NCBI GenBank assembly: GCA_001508595.1
Contig: LGHA01000071.1
Span: 1-6,395, forward strand
From: Anaerolineaceae bacterium 46_22
GTDB taxonomy: Bacteria; Chloroflexota; Anaerolineae; Anaerolineales; Anaerolineaceae
Reading direction: 5' to 3'
DNA length: 6,395 bases
In this document: in pieces, positions 1-6,195 of the stretch
How the letters are laid out: each line of letters starts with the position of its first letter
Numbering within the stretch: position 1 is the first letter of the stretch
Translations under genes and position numbers: made by a program
The notes under the pieces: generated by a model
The model's input: the letters and a program-made list of their open reading frames with translations, nothing else
What the model was told of the DNA's origin: nothing
Database searches by the model: none

Positions 1-84
1 CTGGTTGGCGAAGATGCGCTTAAACCGATTGTACTCAATCCGGAAGCTGAAGATCAAACTTTGGATGATCTCCAGGAGGTTTAA
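1..84 (+). CDS. C-terminal end of an unidentified protein (5' end outside window)
   Basis: An open frame runs from the first base to a TAA at 82-84 and encodes 27 residues ending in the acidic tail DQTLDDLQEV. Too little is present to assign a family. It lies in the same frame as the following FHA gene, about 12-24 nt upstream of it, and an AGGAGG motif sits inside its last codons. This arrangement suggests one transcript with coupled translation. The neighbours are an FHA protein and a PP2C phosphatase, so a signalling gene such as a kinase or another FHA/VWA protein would fit, but nothing in these residues proves that. Confidence 0.6.
   Translation: MVGEDALKPIVLNPEAEDQTLDDLQEV
74..79 (+). 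promoter_or_regulatory. Shine-Dalgarno motif AGGAGG inside the end of the upstream gene
   Basis: A consensus AGGAGG lies 17 nt before a TTG at 97 and 29 nt before the ATG at 109, which is farther than the usual 5-10 nt. No in-frame start codon lies at normal distance. It may still load ribosomes for the FHA gene by coupling with the upstream stop at 82-84, or it may be a chance motif in coding sequence. Confidence 0.35.
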
Positions 85-108
85 GTAAAAGCCTCTTTGG
101 GAATTTCG

Positions 109-1992
109 ATGACAATCTTGCGTATTAAAAACGCCTGGAAAAAATACCAGGGAAAAAGTTCTTCCCCTGGTATTTCTCACATTCTGGTTATGCTGATTGT
201 TTTGCTTACTTTAATAAAAACGACACAACCAGGAAACGCTCAATGGGATGAATCCCTGCTTGTTCAGTCACCTGACACCAGCCTTTTTCCGATAATCACT
301 GTTCCTTTTAAGTTCCCAATATCACAAAGTGAATTGAATGCCGATCTTCAGCCCAGTCAGCTTATGGTTTATGAAGATGGTAATCCATTCGCGCCAGAAT
401 CCCTGGAGAAAGTACGAAGCGGCATCCATTTTACATTGGTACTCAATCCCGCAAGGCAATTGGATATACGTGATACGAATGGTGTTTCCCCTTATGAAAA
501 ACTGCGGGATGTTCTTTTAGATTGGTCACAAACACGCACCTCTTTCAGTGCTGACCGATGGTCCCTGGTGAGTGATGCTGGTGTTGAGATCAATAGTTCA
601 AGTGATCGTGCCCTTTGGGTCAATGCGCTGAAGGCATATCAACCGAATTTTCGCATGCTTGAACCAGATTTATCCAGCCTTGAAACCGCGATTGCCCTGG
701 CAAGTGAAAGGGTGGTCCCTTTTGGTGTTGATAAATCGATCATCTATATCACACCTGCACCCTCACCGTCTCAGATAGAAGCCATAGAAGCCTTATCAAT
801 GGATGCACAGTCTGCCGGCATCCAGGTTAACGTCTGGCTGGTCGATGATTCATATTTTCTGACCAATGCCCAGGGCAGCGTATTGATAAATTTAGCGGGA
901 AAGACAGGCGGCAATCTCTTTAATTTCACGGGAACAGAAGCTATTCCAGACCCCGAAACCTATCTTGCGAATCTGGGCTTCTACTACAAAATAGCATACC
1001 AATCGGAAATTAGGGAAACAGGCACATACCCATTGCGTGTTGTGCTGACAATGCCCGAGGGTGAAATAAGTGGTGGGAGTGCGCCTTTTTATATTGAAGT
1101 TACCCCGCCAAACCCGATCTTGCTCTCTCCCCCCGCAGTCATTACACGGACTCAATCAAAGGGTGAAGGGAGTGAGCTCTCTCCGACCAACCAATCTATT
1201 GAGATCATGGTGGAATTCCCGGATTGTCGCCCACGGCCAATTGTTGCCAGCCGGCTTTATGTGGATGGTGAGGTCGTTGACGAACGAAATTTGACGCCCT
1301 TTGATGTGCTTAACTGGACCCTGAGCTCATTGACCGAGACTGGTGAACACAGCATCCAGGTTGAAGTGGAGGACTCACTGGGTTTTTCAGCCATGACAAT
1401 GCTGACGCCCGTACAGCTTGAAGTGATCTTGCCTGAACCAGAGACGAATCTCACGTCGAAACAAATCACATTTTTAGTTTTGGGACTTGTTGTATTCCTT
1501 TTACTTGCGATATTTCTTCCACGGATTATCAGAAAGTACTGGAAGGAAAACCAGGTGAAAGGCTTTCTACCTGCAAAGTTTAGAAAGGAAAGCAGCCCAA
1601 CGGCAGATTTATTAAAGAGCGTCAAAGAAAGCGATCAAGTTGTTGCGACCTTAATTCCCTTGAAGAACTTTTCTGGTGATTTAGATGGGATACTTGACCT
1701 TTCTCGGTCGCGTGTTTATGTTGGGAAAGATACAAAAAAAGCTGATTTATTGATTGATGATAAAAGAATCGATGATGCACACGCTTTGCTGCATCATGAT
1801 GGGTCGAACTTCTGGCTCAACGATTTGGATTCAAGATTCGGCACATGGGTAAATTATGAGCGAATTAGTCGTCAGCCGGTTAGAATTCAAGCGGGAGACA
1901 TCCTTCACTTTGGGAATTGTGGATTTCGATTTACAATTATTAATGCTGACAAACCTCAAGTGACCGTCTCGAAATACGAGCCAGCCTTATGA
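109..1992 (+). CDS. Membrane protein with extracytoplasmic VWA-like domain and cytoplasmic FHA domain
   Basis: Residue numbers count from an alternative TTG start at 97 (631 aa). I prefer the ATG at 109 (627 aa), which has a weak GGGA six bases upstream. A basic N-terminus and a hydrophobic stretch at about 28-40 form a signal peptide or anchor, with possible cleavage after GNA at 46-48. Residues about 108-300 look like a von Willebrand A fold, but the metal site is degenerate: the usual DxSxS reads NPARQ at 117-121. Residues about 335-445 look like an Ig-type beta domain. One membrane helix spans about 457-476 and is followed by basic residues, placing the C-terminus in the cytoplasm. Residues about 520-615 form an FHA domain with G543-K544, H562, the FGTWVN motif at 581-586 and strand-rich spacing. 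FHA domains usually bind phosphothreonine peptides, but the usual Arg is K544 and the usual Ser is D559. The stop overlaps the PP2C start by 4 bp, so the two are probably co-translated. The exact ligand and role are unknown. Confidence 0.85.
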   Translation: MTILRIKNAWKKYQGKSSSPGISHILVMLIVLLTLIKTTQPGNAQWDESLLVQSPDTSLFPIITVPFKFPISQSELNADLQPSQLMVYEDGNPFAPESLEKVRSGIHFTLVLNPARQLDIRDTNGVSPYEKLRDVLLDWSQTRTSFSADRWSLVSDAGVEINSSSDRALWVNALKAYQPNFRMLEPDLSSLETAIALASERVVPFGVDKSIIYITPAPSPSQIEAIEALSMDAQSAGIQVNVWLVDDSYFLTNAQGSVLINLAGKTGGNLFNFTGTEAIPDPETYLANLGFYYKIAYQSEIRETGTYPLRVVLTMPEGEISGGSAPFYIEVTPPNPILLSPPAVITRTQSKGEGSELSPTNQSIEIMVEFPDCRPRPIVASRLYVDGEVVDERNLTPFDVLNWTLSSLTETGEHSIQVEVEDSLGFSAMTMLTPVQLEVILPEPETNLTSKQITFLVLGLVVFLLLAIFLPRIIRKYWKENQVKGFLPAKFRKESSPTADLLKSVKESDQVVATLIPLKNFSGDLDGILDLSRSRVYVGKDTKKADLLIDDKRIDDAHALLHHDGSNFWLNDLDSRFGTWVNYERISRQPVRIQAGDILHFGNCGFRFTIINADKPQVTVSKYEPAL

Positions 1993-3095
1993 TTGAATCA
2001 AAAAAACCTCATTTAGATATCAGCGCAGCAAGTCACCCCGGTATGACTGGCAAGCAAAATGAAGATCGTTACCAGGTGACAGGTTCCTGGGTCAGTCCTA
2101 AAAAAAAGGTGCCTTCAACGCTGGCTGTGTTATGCGATGGCATTGGCGGTCATCGAGCAGGTGAAATTGCGGCGCAGATGGGCGTTTCTATTATTTCTGA
2201 AACGATACTTGAAAGCGACCCAAATAACCCCCTTGATGTGATGGGGCAGGCAATACGGCGTGCAAGTGCTGCCATATACCAGGCATCACAATCTGACCAG
2301 GGACGTGCGGGGATGGGGGCGACCTGTGCGATTGCTTGGGTGATTGGTAACAGGTTGTTTACGGCGAACCTGGGGGATTCAAGAATTTACCTTCTGCGCA
2401 AAGGGCACATTGTTCAGCTAACCACGGACCATACCTGGGTGCAGGAAGCCTATGATGCTGGACTTATCCAGGAATCAGAACGTGAAAATCATCCAAATGC
2501 ACACGTTATCCGTCGTTATTTAGGAACCAAGAGCGAACCAGAACCTGATTTCCGATTGTGGTATTTTGAGGGTGAGAGCGATGAGGAAGCGCAGAATAAC
2601 CAGGGCATGCGCTTGATCGCCGGTGACACGCTAATCCTTTGCAGTGATGGTTTGACGGATCTTGTGGAAGATCCTGAGATCCAATCGGTGATTAAAGAAA
2701 AACCTTTTGATACCGCGGTAGATAATTTGATCCAAATGGCAAATGCGCGTGGGGGTTACGATAACACCACGGTGATATTAATGCGCATTCCTTCCAGGGG
2801 TCTTTTTAAAAAACCTCGCAAGCGAAAATTTGTGTTGGGATGCCTGCTAACGCTGGCTTTGATCAGTGCAATTCTGACGGCTGTTTTTTTGGGATGGCGC
2901 TGGTGGCAGGGGAAATTAGATTCTGGGGGAATCCAATCTGGGACACAGACGATCGTTTCTCCAACAGGTCTTGATGATTTGGTTAACACGAAAACGCCCA
3001 TCCCTATGGCATCACCGACATTGACGGTTGAAATGCCAACAGCTATTGCGACACCGCGGCCATCCATCACCCCCTGGCCGACCAATACCCCCTAA
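1989..3095 (+). CDS. Membrane-anchored PP2C-family Ser/Thr protein phosphatase
   Basis: This 368-residue protein should remove phosphate from Ser/Thr residues in a metal-dependent (Mn/Mg) reaction, as in the bacterial PrpC/Stp1 group. Residues 10-267 carry the PPM signature motifs: NEDR at 24-27 with metal-binding D26, CDGIGG at 49-54 with D50, GMGATC at 108-113, NLGDSRIY at 127-134, the HVIRRYLG segment at 172-179, SDGLTDLV at 219-226 with D220, and GGYDNTT at 255-261 with D258. All key metal ligands look intact. A basic stop-transfer stretch (KKPRKRK, 274-280) precedes one membrane helix at 281-303. The remaining 65 residues are rich in Thr and Pro and should face outside. Soluble PrpC/Stp homologues are typically about 240-260 aa, so the helix and tail are additions. 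The ATG overlaps the FHA gene stop (ATGA). No strong ribosome site is seen, which fits translational coupling. The partner kinase is not in the window. Confidence 0.95.
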   Translation: MIESKKPHLDISAASHPGMTGKQNEDRYQVTGSWVSPKKKVPSTLAVLCDGIGGHRAGEIAAQMGVSIISETILESDPNNPLDVMGQAIRRASAAIYQASQSDQGRAGMGATCAIAWVIGNRLFTANLGDSRIYLLRKGHIVQLTTDHTWVQEAYDAGLIQESERENHPNAHVIRRYLGTKSEPEPDFRLWYFEGESDEEAQNNQGMRLIAGDTLILCSDGLTDLVEDPEIQSVIKEKPFDTAVDNLIQMANARGGYDNTTVILMRIPSRGLFKKPRKRKFVLGCLLTLALISAILTAVFLGWRWWQGKLDSGGIQSGTQTIVSPTGLDDLVNTKTPIPMASPTLTVEMPTAIATPRPSITPWPTNTP

Positions 3096-3151
3096 TAAGT
3101 ACAATTTACTAAAAGTATTTATCATCAATATCAATTATTCGTTTATTTTTG

Positions 3152-3179
3152 TTGCATGTTTTGCTCTGGGTGCTATAAT
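3152..3179 (+). promoter_or_regulatory. Extended -10 promoter of the tRNA-Ser pair
   Basis: A perfect TATAAT at 3174-3179 is preceded by TG one base upstream (TGCTATAAT), the extended -10 form. A weak -35 element, TTGCAT at 3152-3157, lies 16 bp upstream. Transcription should start near 3186, about 43 nt before the first tRNA. The surrounding 3096-3228 is AT-rich and holds no other gene that I can support. Confidence 0.75.
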
Positions 3180-3228
3180 TAAGTTCCGCCTTGTGATGGT
3201 GGCTATTTAATGTTAGAATGTCAAATCC

Positions 3229-3315
3229 GGAGGGATGGCCGAGTGGACTAAGGCGCCTGTCTTGAAAACAGGTGTGGGTTCACGCCCACCGTGGGTTCGA
3301 ATCCCTCTCCCTCCG
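3229..3315 (+). tRNA. tRNA-Ser (anticodon UGA)
   Basis: The acceptor arms GGAGGGA (3229-3235) and TCCCTCC (3308-3314) pair perfectly and G3315 is the discriminator base. The anticodon stem CCTGT/ACAGG (3256-3260, 3268-3272) encloses the loop CTTGAAA with anticodon TGA at 3263-3265. A long variable arm, GTGGG/CCCAC (3274-3278, 3285-3289), is the class II mark of serine tRNA. The T-loop TTCGAAT is canonical, but the T-stem GTGGG/CCCTC has one U-U mismatch (3292 against 3306). The 3' CCA is not encoded (CCT follows), so it must be added after transcription. It reads UCA and probably other UCN codons. Confidence 0.95.
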
Positions 3316-3343
3316 CCTTAATAGTGGGGTATTATTTATGTCT

Positions 3344-3433
3344 GGGGAGGTGCCAGAGTGGTTGAATGGGGCCGCCTGCTAAGTGGTTGTTGGGTGTTTA
3401 GCTCAACCGAGGGTTCGAATCCCTCCCTCCCCG
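3344..3433 (+). tRNA. tRNA-Ser (anticodon GCU)
   Basis: The acceptor arms GGGGAGG (3344-3350) and CCTCCCC (3426-3432) pair fully, with discriminator G3433. The anticodon stem GCCGC/GTGGT (3371-3375, 3383-3387) contains two G-U pairs and encloses the loop CTGCTAA with anticodon GCT at 3378-3380. The variable arm GTTGGG/CTCAAC is long, as expected for serine tRNA, and the T-arm GAGGG-TTCGAAT-CCCTC is perfect. CCA is not encoded. It lies 28 nt after tRNA-Ser(UGA), probably on the same transcript, and reads AGC/AGU codons. Confidence 0.95.
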
Positions 3434-3439
3434 CTGAAT

Positions 3440-3474
3440 AAAAAACTCGTGCTCATCTTGCACGAGTTTTTTGT
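3440..3474 (+). terminator. Intrinsic terminator of the tRNA unit, likely bidirectional
   Basis: The stem CTCGTGC/GCACGAG (3446-3452, 3460-3466) has a 7-nt loop and is flanked by an A-run on the left (3440-3445) and a T-run on the right (3467-3472). The flanks also pair, lengthening the stem to about 13 bp. It begins 7 nt after the second tRNA. Read on the minus strand it is also a hairpin followed by a T-run, so it can end the facing gene whose stop is at 3520. Confidence 0.92.
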
Positions 3475-3496
3475 TTGATGAGCTGATCTATTTTGA

Positions 3497-3518
3497 AGTG
3501 TAAATATAAATTTACACT
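3497..3518. repeat. Perfect 9-bp inverted repeat abutting the minus-strand gene stop
   Basis: AGTGTAAAT (3497-3505) and ATTTACACT (3510-3518) are exact reverse complements separated by ATAA. The repeat lies one base beyond the TAA (3520-3522) of the minus-strand gene and 25 bp from the tRNA terminator. It could be an RNA hairpin that protects or ends the message, or a regulator binding site. It is AT-rich and has no following T-run, so it is not a standard terminator. Confidence 0.7.
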
Positions 3519-3519
3519 A

Positions 3520-4185
3520 TTAATGACGAAGCCCTTCGGAAATATCCGGTACAGCGTCCGAATAGCTAACCGGTGAAATCAAAGTGCAGGGGGATAAAAT
3601 GGGTTCCTCTTCGGCAATCTGTAAAATGTCAATATGAAAGCTTTCATCTTCGGTGATCCATCGGCACTCGGGAATTTCATAAACAAAGGCAAGGCTGAGG
3701 ACAAAACATTCATATCGAGGCGGTAAATCATCTTCAGTTGTGTTTTGGAAGATATTGCTCCTTATGCCTGTAAGCTCACCCGACTGAATTACTGTGTGAG
3801 ATTTCCATTCTGACGGCTGATTGTACAGGTCTGAAGGAAAATATCGATCGTAATAAATCAGTCTTATGGGTTGGTTACCTTTATTGGTAAATGTGTGTGT
3901 ATAAGCGCATGATATATTGCCATTACCATCATCATCTTCGATAAACTTGGTCAGCTCGGTGGTTACATCCTGAATTGCGCTACATTGATAAATGGTCCAC
4001 TGTTCAGCAATATCTGTGCTTATTTGATTGTCAGTATTTTCTGTTGGCAATGATTGTAGGGTAGCAACAGTATCGACTTCATTATCTGGAGGATTTATCA
4101 ATGGGCGGATATAACAAGACATTGTCGCAAAAAAAACGATAACTAATAATGAGAAAGTCATTCCCCATTTCTTCTTACGGTCCAT
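3520..4185 (-). CDS. Unrecognised exported, possibly lipid-anchored protein with several cysteines
   Basis: I do not recognise a family for this 221-residue protein. The N-terminus has a basic start (MDRKKKW) and a hydrophobic core at about 9-20, followed by C24. The preceding residues TMS are a poor match to a lipobox, so it may be a lipoprotein or may simply stay anchored by this helix. A low-complexity polar linker (about 30-62) leads to a presumed extracytoplasmic domain with C68, C93, C160, C174 and C200. Some of these could form disulfides. Residues 95-110 (THTFTNKGNQPIRLIY) resemble a strand-turn-strand of a beta-sandwich. The ATG at 4185-4183 is supported by GAGGTG at 4195-4190, with the AGG core 6 nt away, and by a promoter just upstream. 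The gene is convergent with the tRNA pair and divergent from the sigma gene, so it is probably transcribed alone. Confidence 0.8.
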   Translation of the reverse strand: MDRKKKWGMTFSLLVIVFFATMSCYIRPLINPPDNEVDTVATLQSLPTENTDNQISTDIAEQWTIYQCSAIQDVTTELTKFIEDDDGNGNISCAYTHTFTNKGNQPIRLIYYDRYFPSDLYNQPSEWKSHTVIQSGELTGIRSNIFQNTTEDDLPPRYECFVLSLAFVYEIPECRWITEDESFHIDILQIAEEEPILSPCTLISPVSYSDAVPDISEGLRH

Positions 4186-4220
4186 CAGTCACCTCGCAAT
4201 CAAATAATTGATGCAATGCT

Positions 4221-4250
4221 ATTTTACAAAATATTCAAAAAGCTTGTCAA
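4221..4250 (-). promoter_or_regulatory. Sigma-70-type promoter of the minus-strand exported protein
   Basis: On the minus strand a perfect -35 TTGACA (4250-4245) is followed after 18 bp by -10 TAAAAT (4226-4221), a 5/6 match. The expected start near 4214 gives a leader of about 29 nt containing the GAGGTG ribosome site. Confidence 0.75.
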
Positions 4251-4318
4251 TAGATTTTTGTAAGCTCATTTTGGATATATCTACTTATTAACACAAATAA
4301 ATCATTCTGCCCAAAAGG

Positions 4319-4347
4319 TTGATATTTTGATTAAAAAATACTAGACT
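4319..4347 (+). promoter_or_regulatory. Candidate promoter of the sigma factor gene
   Basis: TTGATA (4319-4324, 5/6 to consensus) is followed after 17 bp by TAGACT (4342-4347, 4/6). Transcription would start near 4354, leaving a leader of about 104 nt. That leader contains a small inverted repeat, TCAATA-A-TATTGA, at 4382-4394. The -10 is only moderate, so other starts in this AT-rich gap are possible. Confidence 0.5.
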
Positions 4348-4457
4348 TATGGGGTGTTGGGTTATCGAAATCAAGGTTCGTTCAATAATATTGATATGGC
4401 GGTTCAGTTGGGGTTAATCGCTGCTTATTCATTCCTTTCATACAATAGAAAGAGCCT

Positions 4458-5687
4458 ATGGGCATGAAGTCTACGACGAGTGCAAAATCAAACGGTGGGC
4501 AGGATCCTTCTTCAATAGCTCGTTTGATCCAAATTGGCAGAAATAAATCCTTCATCACTACAAGTGATATCCTCCAAATCTTTCCAGAAGCAGAAGAGGA
4601 CGTCAAAAAACTGGAGATGGTGTTCAGCGCTTTAATCAGCGCATGCATCCCTTACGTTGAGGATGCCGAACTCCTTGACCAACCTTCTGATGAGGCGCTT
4701 AAAAAGGAGGAGGAAAAAGCCAGGGAGGAAAAGGCGTATAAGGCGCAGGGCACCTCAACGGATGACCTTTCGAACATTGAAACCAATGACACCATTGGCA
4801 TGTACTTCAAAGAGGTCAGCCGTGTACCTTTGCTGACGGCGGAAGAGGAAGTTGCTCTTGCTCAGCGAATCGAAAGTGGGCGTTTAGCCCGGGCAGAGCT
4901 GGCGCGCGGCTATGTTTCCGATCGTAGGCGGGTCGAACTGCGGCGCCTTGTTGAAGATGGATGGAAAGCTCGTGAACATCTGATCACAGCCAATTCTCGG
5001 CTGGTGATCAGCATTGCCAAGAAATACATGAACCGGGGGGTTCCTTTCCTTGATTTAATCCAGGAAGGCAATATTGGCTTGATGCGGGCAACAAAAAAGT
5101 TTGAGTACCGTCGCGGTCACAAATTCAGCACATACGCCACCTGGTGGATACGCCAGGCAATCTCACGGGCAGTGGCAGACCAGGGACGGACAATACGTGT
5201 CCCGGTCCATATGGGGGATCAGATCAATAAATTATTACGCGTTCAGCATGAACTGACTCAGCAATTTGATCGCAAACCGAAGATTGAGGAGCTTGCCGAG
5301 GCATTAGAGGTTACACCTGAAAAGGTGGAACATATGATGGAAGTCGCCAGGCGTCCTTTATCCCTTGAATTACCAACAGATGACGAGGGGGATTCAAGCC
5401 TGGGCGATTTTATTGAGGATCAAGAAATCCCATTGCCGGATGACACAGCAACCAGTCATTTGCTTAAGGAAAGCTTGCTTTTGGTGCTTGATTCACTGCC
5501 TTCAAGAGAAGTTCGAATCTTGCAGCTGCGGTTTGGTTTATTGGACGGTCAGGCTTATACACTTGAAGAAGTGGGACGCAAGATGGGCGTAACACGAGAA
5601 CGGGTCCGTCAAATCCAGGCACAGGCTTTGTCACGATTGCGACATCCCTCGATCAAGCGTCGATTGCGAGATTATTTATCGAAGTAA
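4458..5687 (+). CDS. rpoD: RNA polymerase sigma-70 family sigma factor (RpoD/SigA type)
   Basis: This 409-residue protein directs RNA polymerase to -10/-35 promoters. Region 1.1 covers about residues 17-69 ([13 protein letters not shown] through IPYVED). A charged Lys/Glu-rich linker follows (about 78-97). Region 1.2 begins at [10 protein letters not shown] (111-120). Region 2 runs about 175-251 and includes NSRLV (179-183), the core-binding [12 protein letters not shown] (200-211), and the melting and -10 segment [16 protein letters not shown] (223-238). Region 3 runs about 253-300, and the acidic 3.2 finger is [11 protein letters not shown] (308-318). Region 4 runs about 336-406, with the -35 helix-turn-helix [20 protein letters not shown] (367-386). 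The large insert between 1.2 and 2 of E. coli RpoD is absent. All regions plus 1.1 favour a primary sigma, although a group 2 paralogue cannot be excluded. The ATG at 4464 is an alternative start, and AGAG at 4451-4454 is better spaced for it. Confidence 0.93.
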   Translation: MGMKSTTSAKSNGGQDPSSIARLIQIGRNKSFITTSDILQIFPEAEEDVKKLEMVFSALISACIPYVEDAELLDQPSDEALKKEEEKAREEKAYKAQGTSTDDLSNIETNDTIGMYFKEVSRVPLLTAEEEVALAQRIESGRLARAELARGYVSDRRRVELRRLVEDGWKAREHLITANSRLVISIAKKYMNRGVPFLDLIQEGNIGLMRATKKFEYRRGHKFSTYATWWIRQAISRAVADQGRTIRVPVHMGDQINKLLRVQHELTQQFDRKPKIEELAEALEVTPEKVEHMMEVARRPLSLELPTDDEGDSSLGDFIEDQEIPLPDDTATSHLLKESLLLVLDSLPSREVRILQLRFGLLDGQAYTLEEVGRKMGVTRERVRQIQAQALSRLRHPSIKRRLRDYLSK

Positions 5688-5752
5688 GGACTTGAAGTCA
5701 AATATTTCGTGTCCTTGCCCTTGTTCAGTTCCATTTTTCTGACAAGTTTCCC

Positions 5753-5781
5753 TTGCAAATTTTGAGAAATAATAATATGCT
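5753..5781 (+). promoter_or_regulatory. Candidate promoter of the small region-1.1-like gene
   Basis: TTGCAA (5753-5758, 4/6) and TATGCT (5776-5781, 4/6) are separated by exactly 17 bp in the 148-bp gap after the sigma gene. The predicted start near 5788 leaves about 48 nt before the ATG at 5836 but only a few bases before the GTG at 5794, so it favours the later start. The match is moderate, and readthrough from the sigma gene is also possible because I see no convincing terminator between them. Confidence 0.45.
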
Positions 5782-5835
5782 TAACTTAAATCGGTGACAG
5801 AGGTCCGAAGATTAGTCTTAGAACAGGTTGCAGTA

Positions 5836-6105
5836 ATGGTCTCACAATCAATGATTGATAAAGAAATAAATGAGGGGAATGAGACATCTCCGATTGCCAA
5901 TTTGTTTAAATTAGGTCGAGAGAAATCCTTTGTTTCTTACGAAGACATTCTACGCCATGTGCCATTCCCGGAACAGGACCTTGAATACGTGGATCGAATC
6001 TTTGCCTGCCTGATCTGTGCGGGTATTTCTTATGGGGAAGATGAGGCTCATCAGGAGGATATCGATGGGCTGTATGATAAAGCAGAATTGAACGGAACGC
6101 CCTGA
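5836..6105 (+). CDS. Small acidic protein: stand-alone sigma region 1.1-like domain
   Basis: From the ATG at 5836 this is an 89-residue protein; a GTG at 5794 would give 103. Most of it matches region 1.1 of the neighbouring sigma factor: from SPIANLFKLGREKSF through ISYGED, about 23 of 54 positions are identical without gaps (counted by eye). Shared residues include IA-L, GR-KSF, DIL, P, F, LI-A and Y-ED. The N-terminal extension before the domain is almost the same length as in the sigma factor if ATG 5836 is used, and AGG at 5825-5827 is 8 nt away. No region 1.2, 2, 3 or 4 follows, and the end is an acidic tail (HQEDIDGLYDKAELNGTP). The protein is strongly acidic overall. In sigma-70 proteins region 1.1 is known to block free sigma from binding DNA and to occupy the DNA channel of the holoenzyme. 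A trans role here is inference. It could also be a decayed sigma duplicate, but the frame is intact. Confidence 0.8.
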   Translation: MVSQSMIDKEINEGNETSPIANLFKLGREKSFVSYEDILRHVPFPEQDLEYVDRIFACLICAGISYGEDEAHQEDIDGLYDKAELNGTP

Positions 6106-6195
6106 GTATTTAATTAATCCTGATATTTGAAATTCTATTTTCCAATTAACGACCACTTTTATTAGTAGTATTCCTTTGTTATTTAATGAACCGAG

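Noticed and set aside
1257..1625. Minus-strand open frame of 122 codons inside the FHA gene
   Set aside because: It is antisense to the Ig-like and membrane segments of a well-supported gene and has low-complexity Ser/Thr content with no domain.
2756..3085. Minus-strand open frame of 109 codons opposite the phosphatase tail
   Set aside because: It mirrors the Thr/Pro-rich coding of the PP2C tail and has no independent features.
3028..3210. 60-codon plus-strand frame running from the phosphatase end into the tRNA promoter
   Set aside because: It is out of frame with the phosphatase and runs through the tRNA promoter. Its hydrophobic end reflects AT-rich non-coding DNA.
4382..4648. Minus-strand open frame of 88 codons across the sigma gene start
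   Set aside because: It overlaps the conserved region 1.1 coding sequence on the opposite strand and shows no recognisable domain, so it is a shadow of the sigma gene.
5686..5716. Possible terminator after the sigma gene (AAGGAC paired with GTCCTT)
   Set aside because: The stem is only 6 bp with a 19-nt loop and no T-run follows, so it is not a credible intrinsic terminator.
5794..5835. GTG start at 5794 for the small region-1.1-like gene
   Set aside because: No ribosome site precedes it and it would lie within a few bases of the predicted transcription start. ATG 5836 has a weak site and matches the N-terminal length of the sigma factor.
5950..6156. Minus-strand open frame of 68 codons opposite the region-1.1-like gene
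   Set aside because: The opposite strand has clear protein similarity to sigma region 1.1, and this frame has none.
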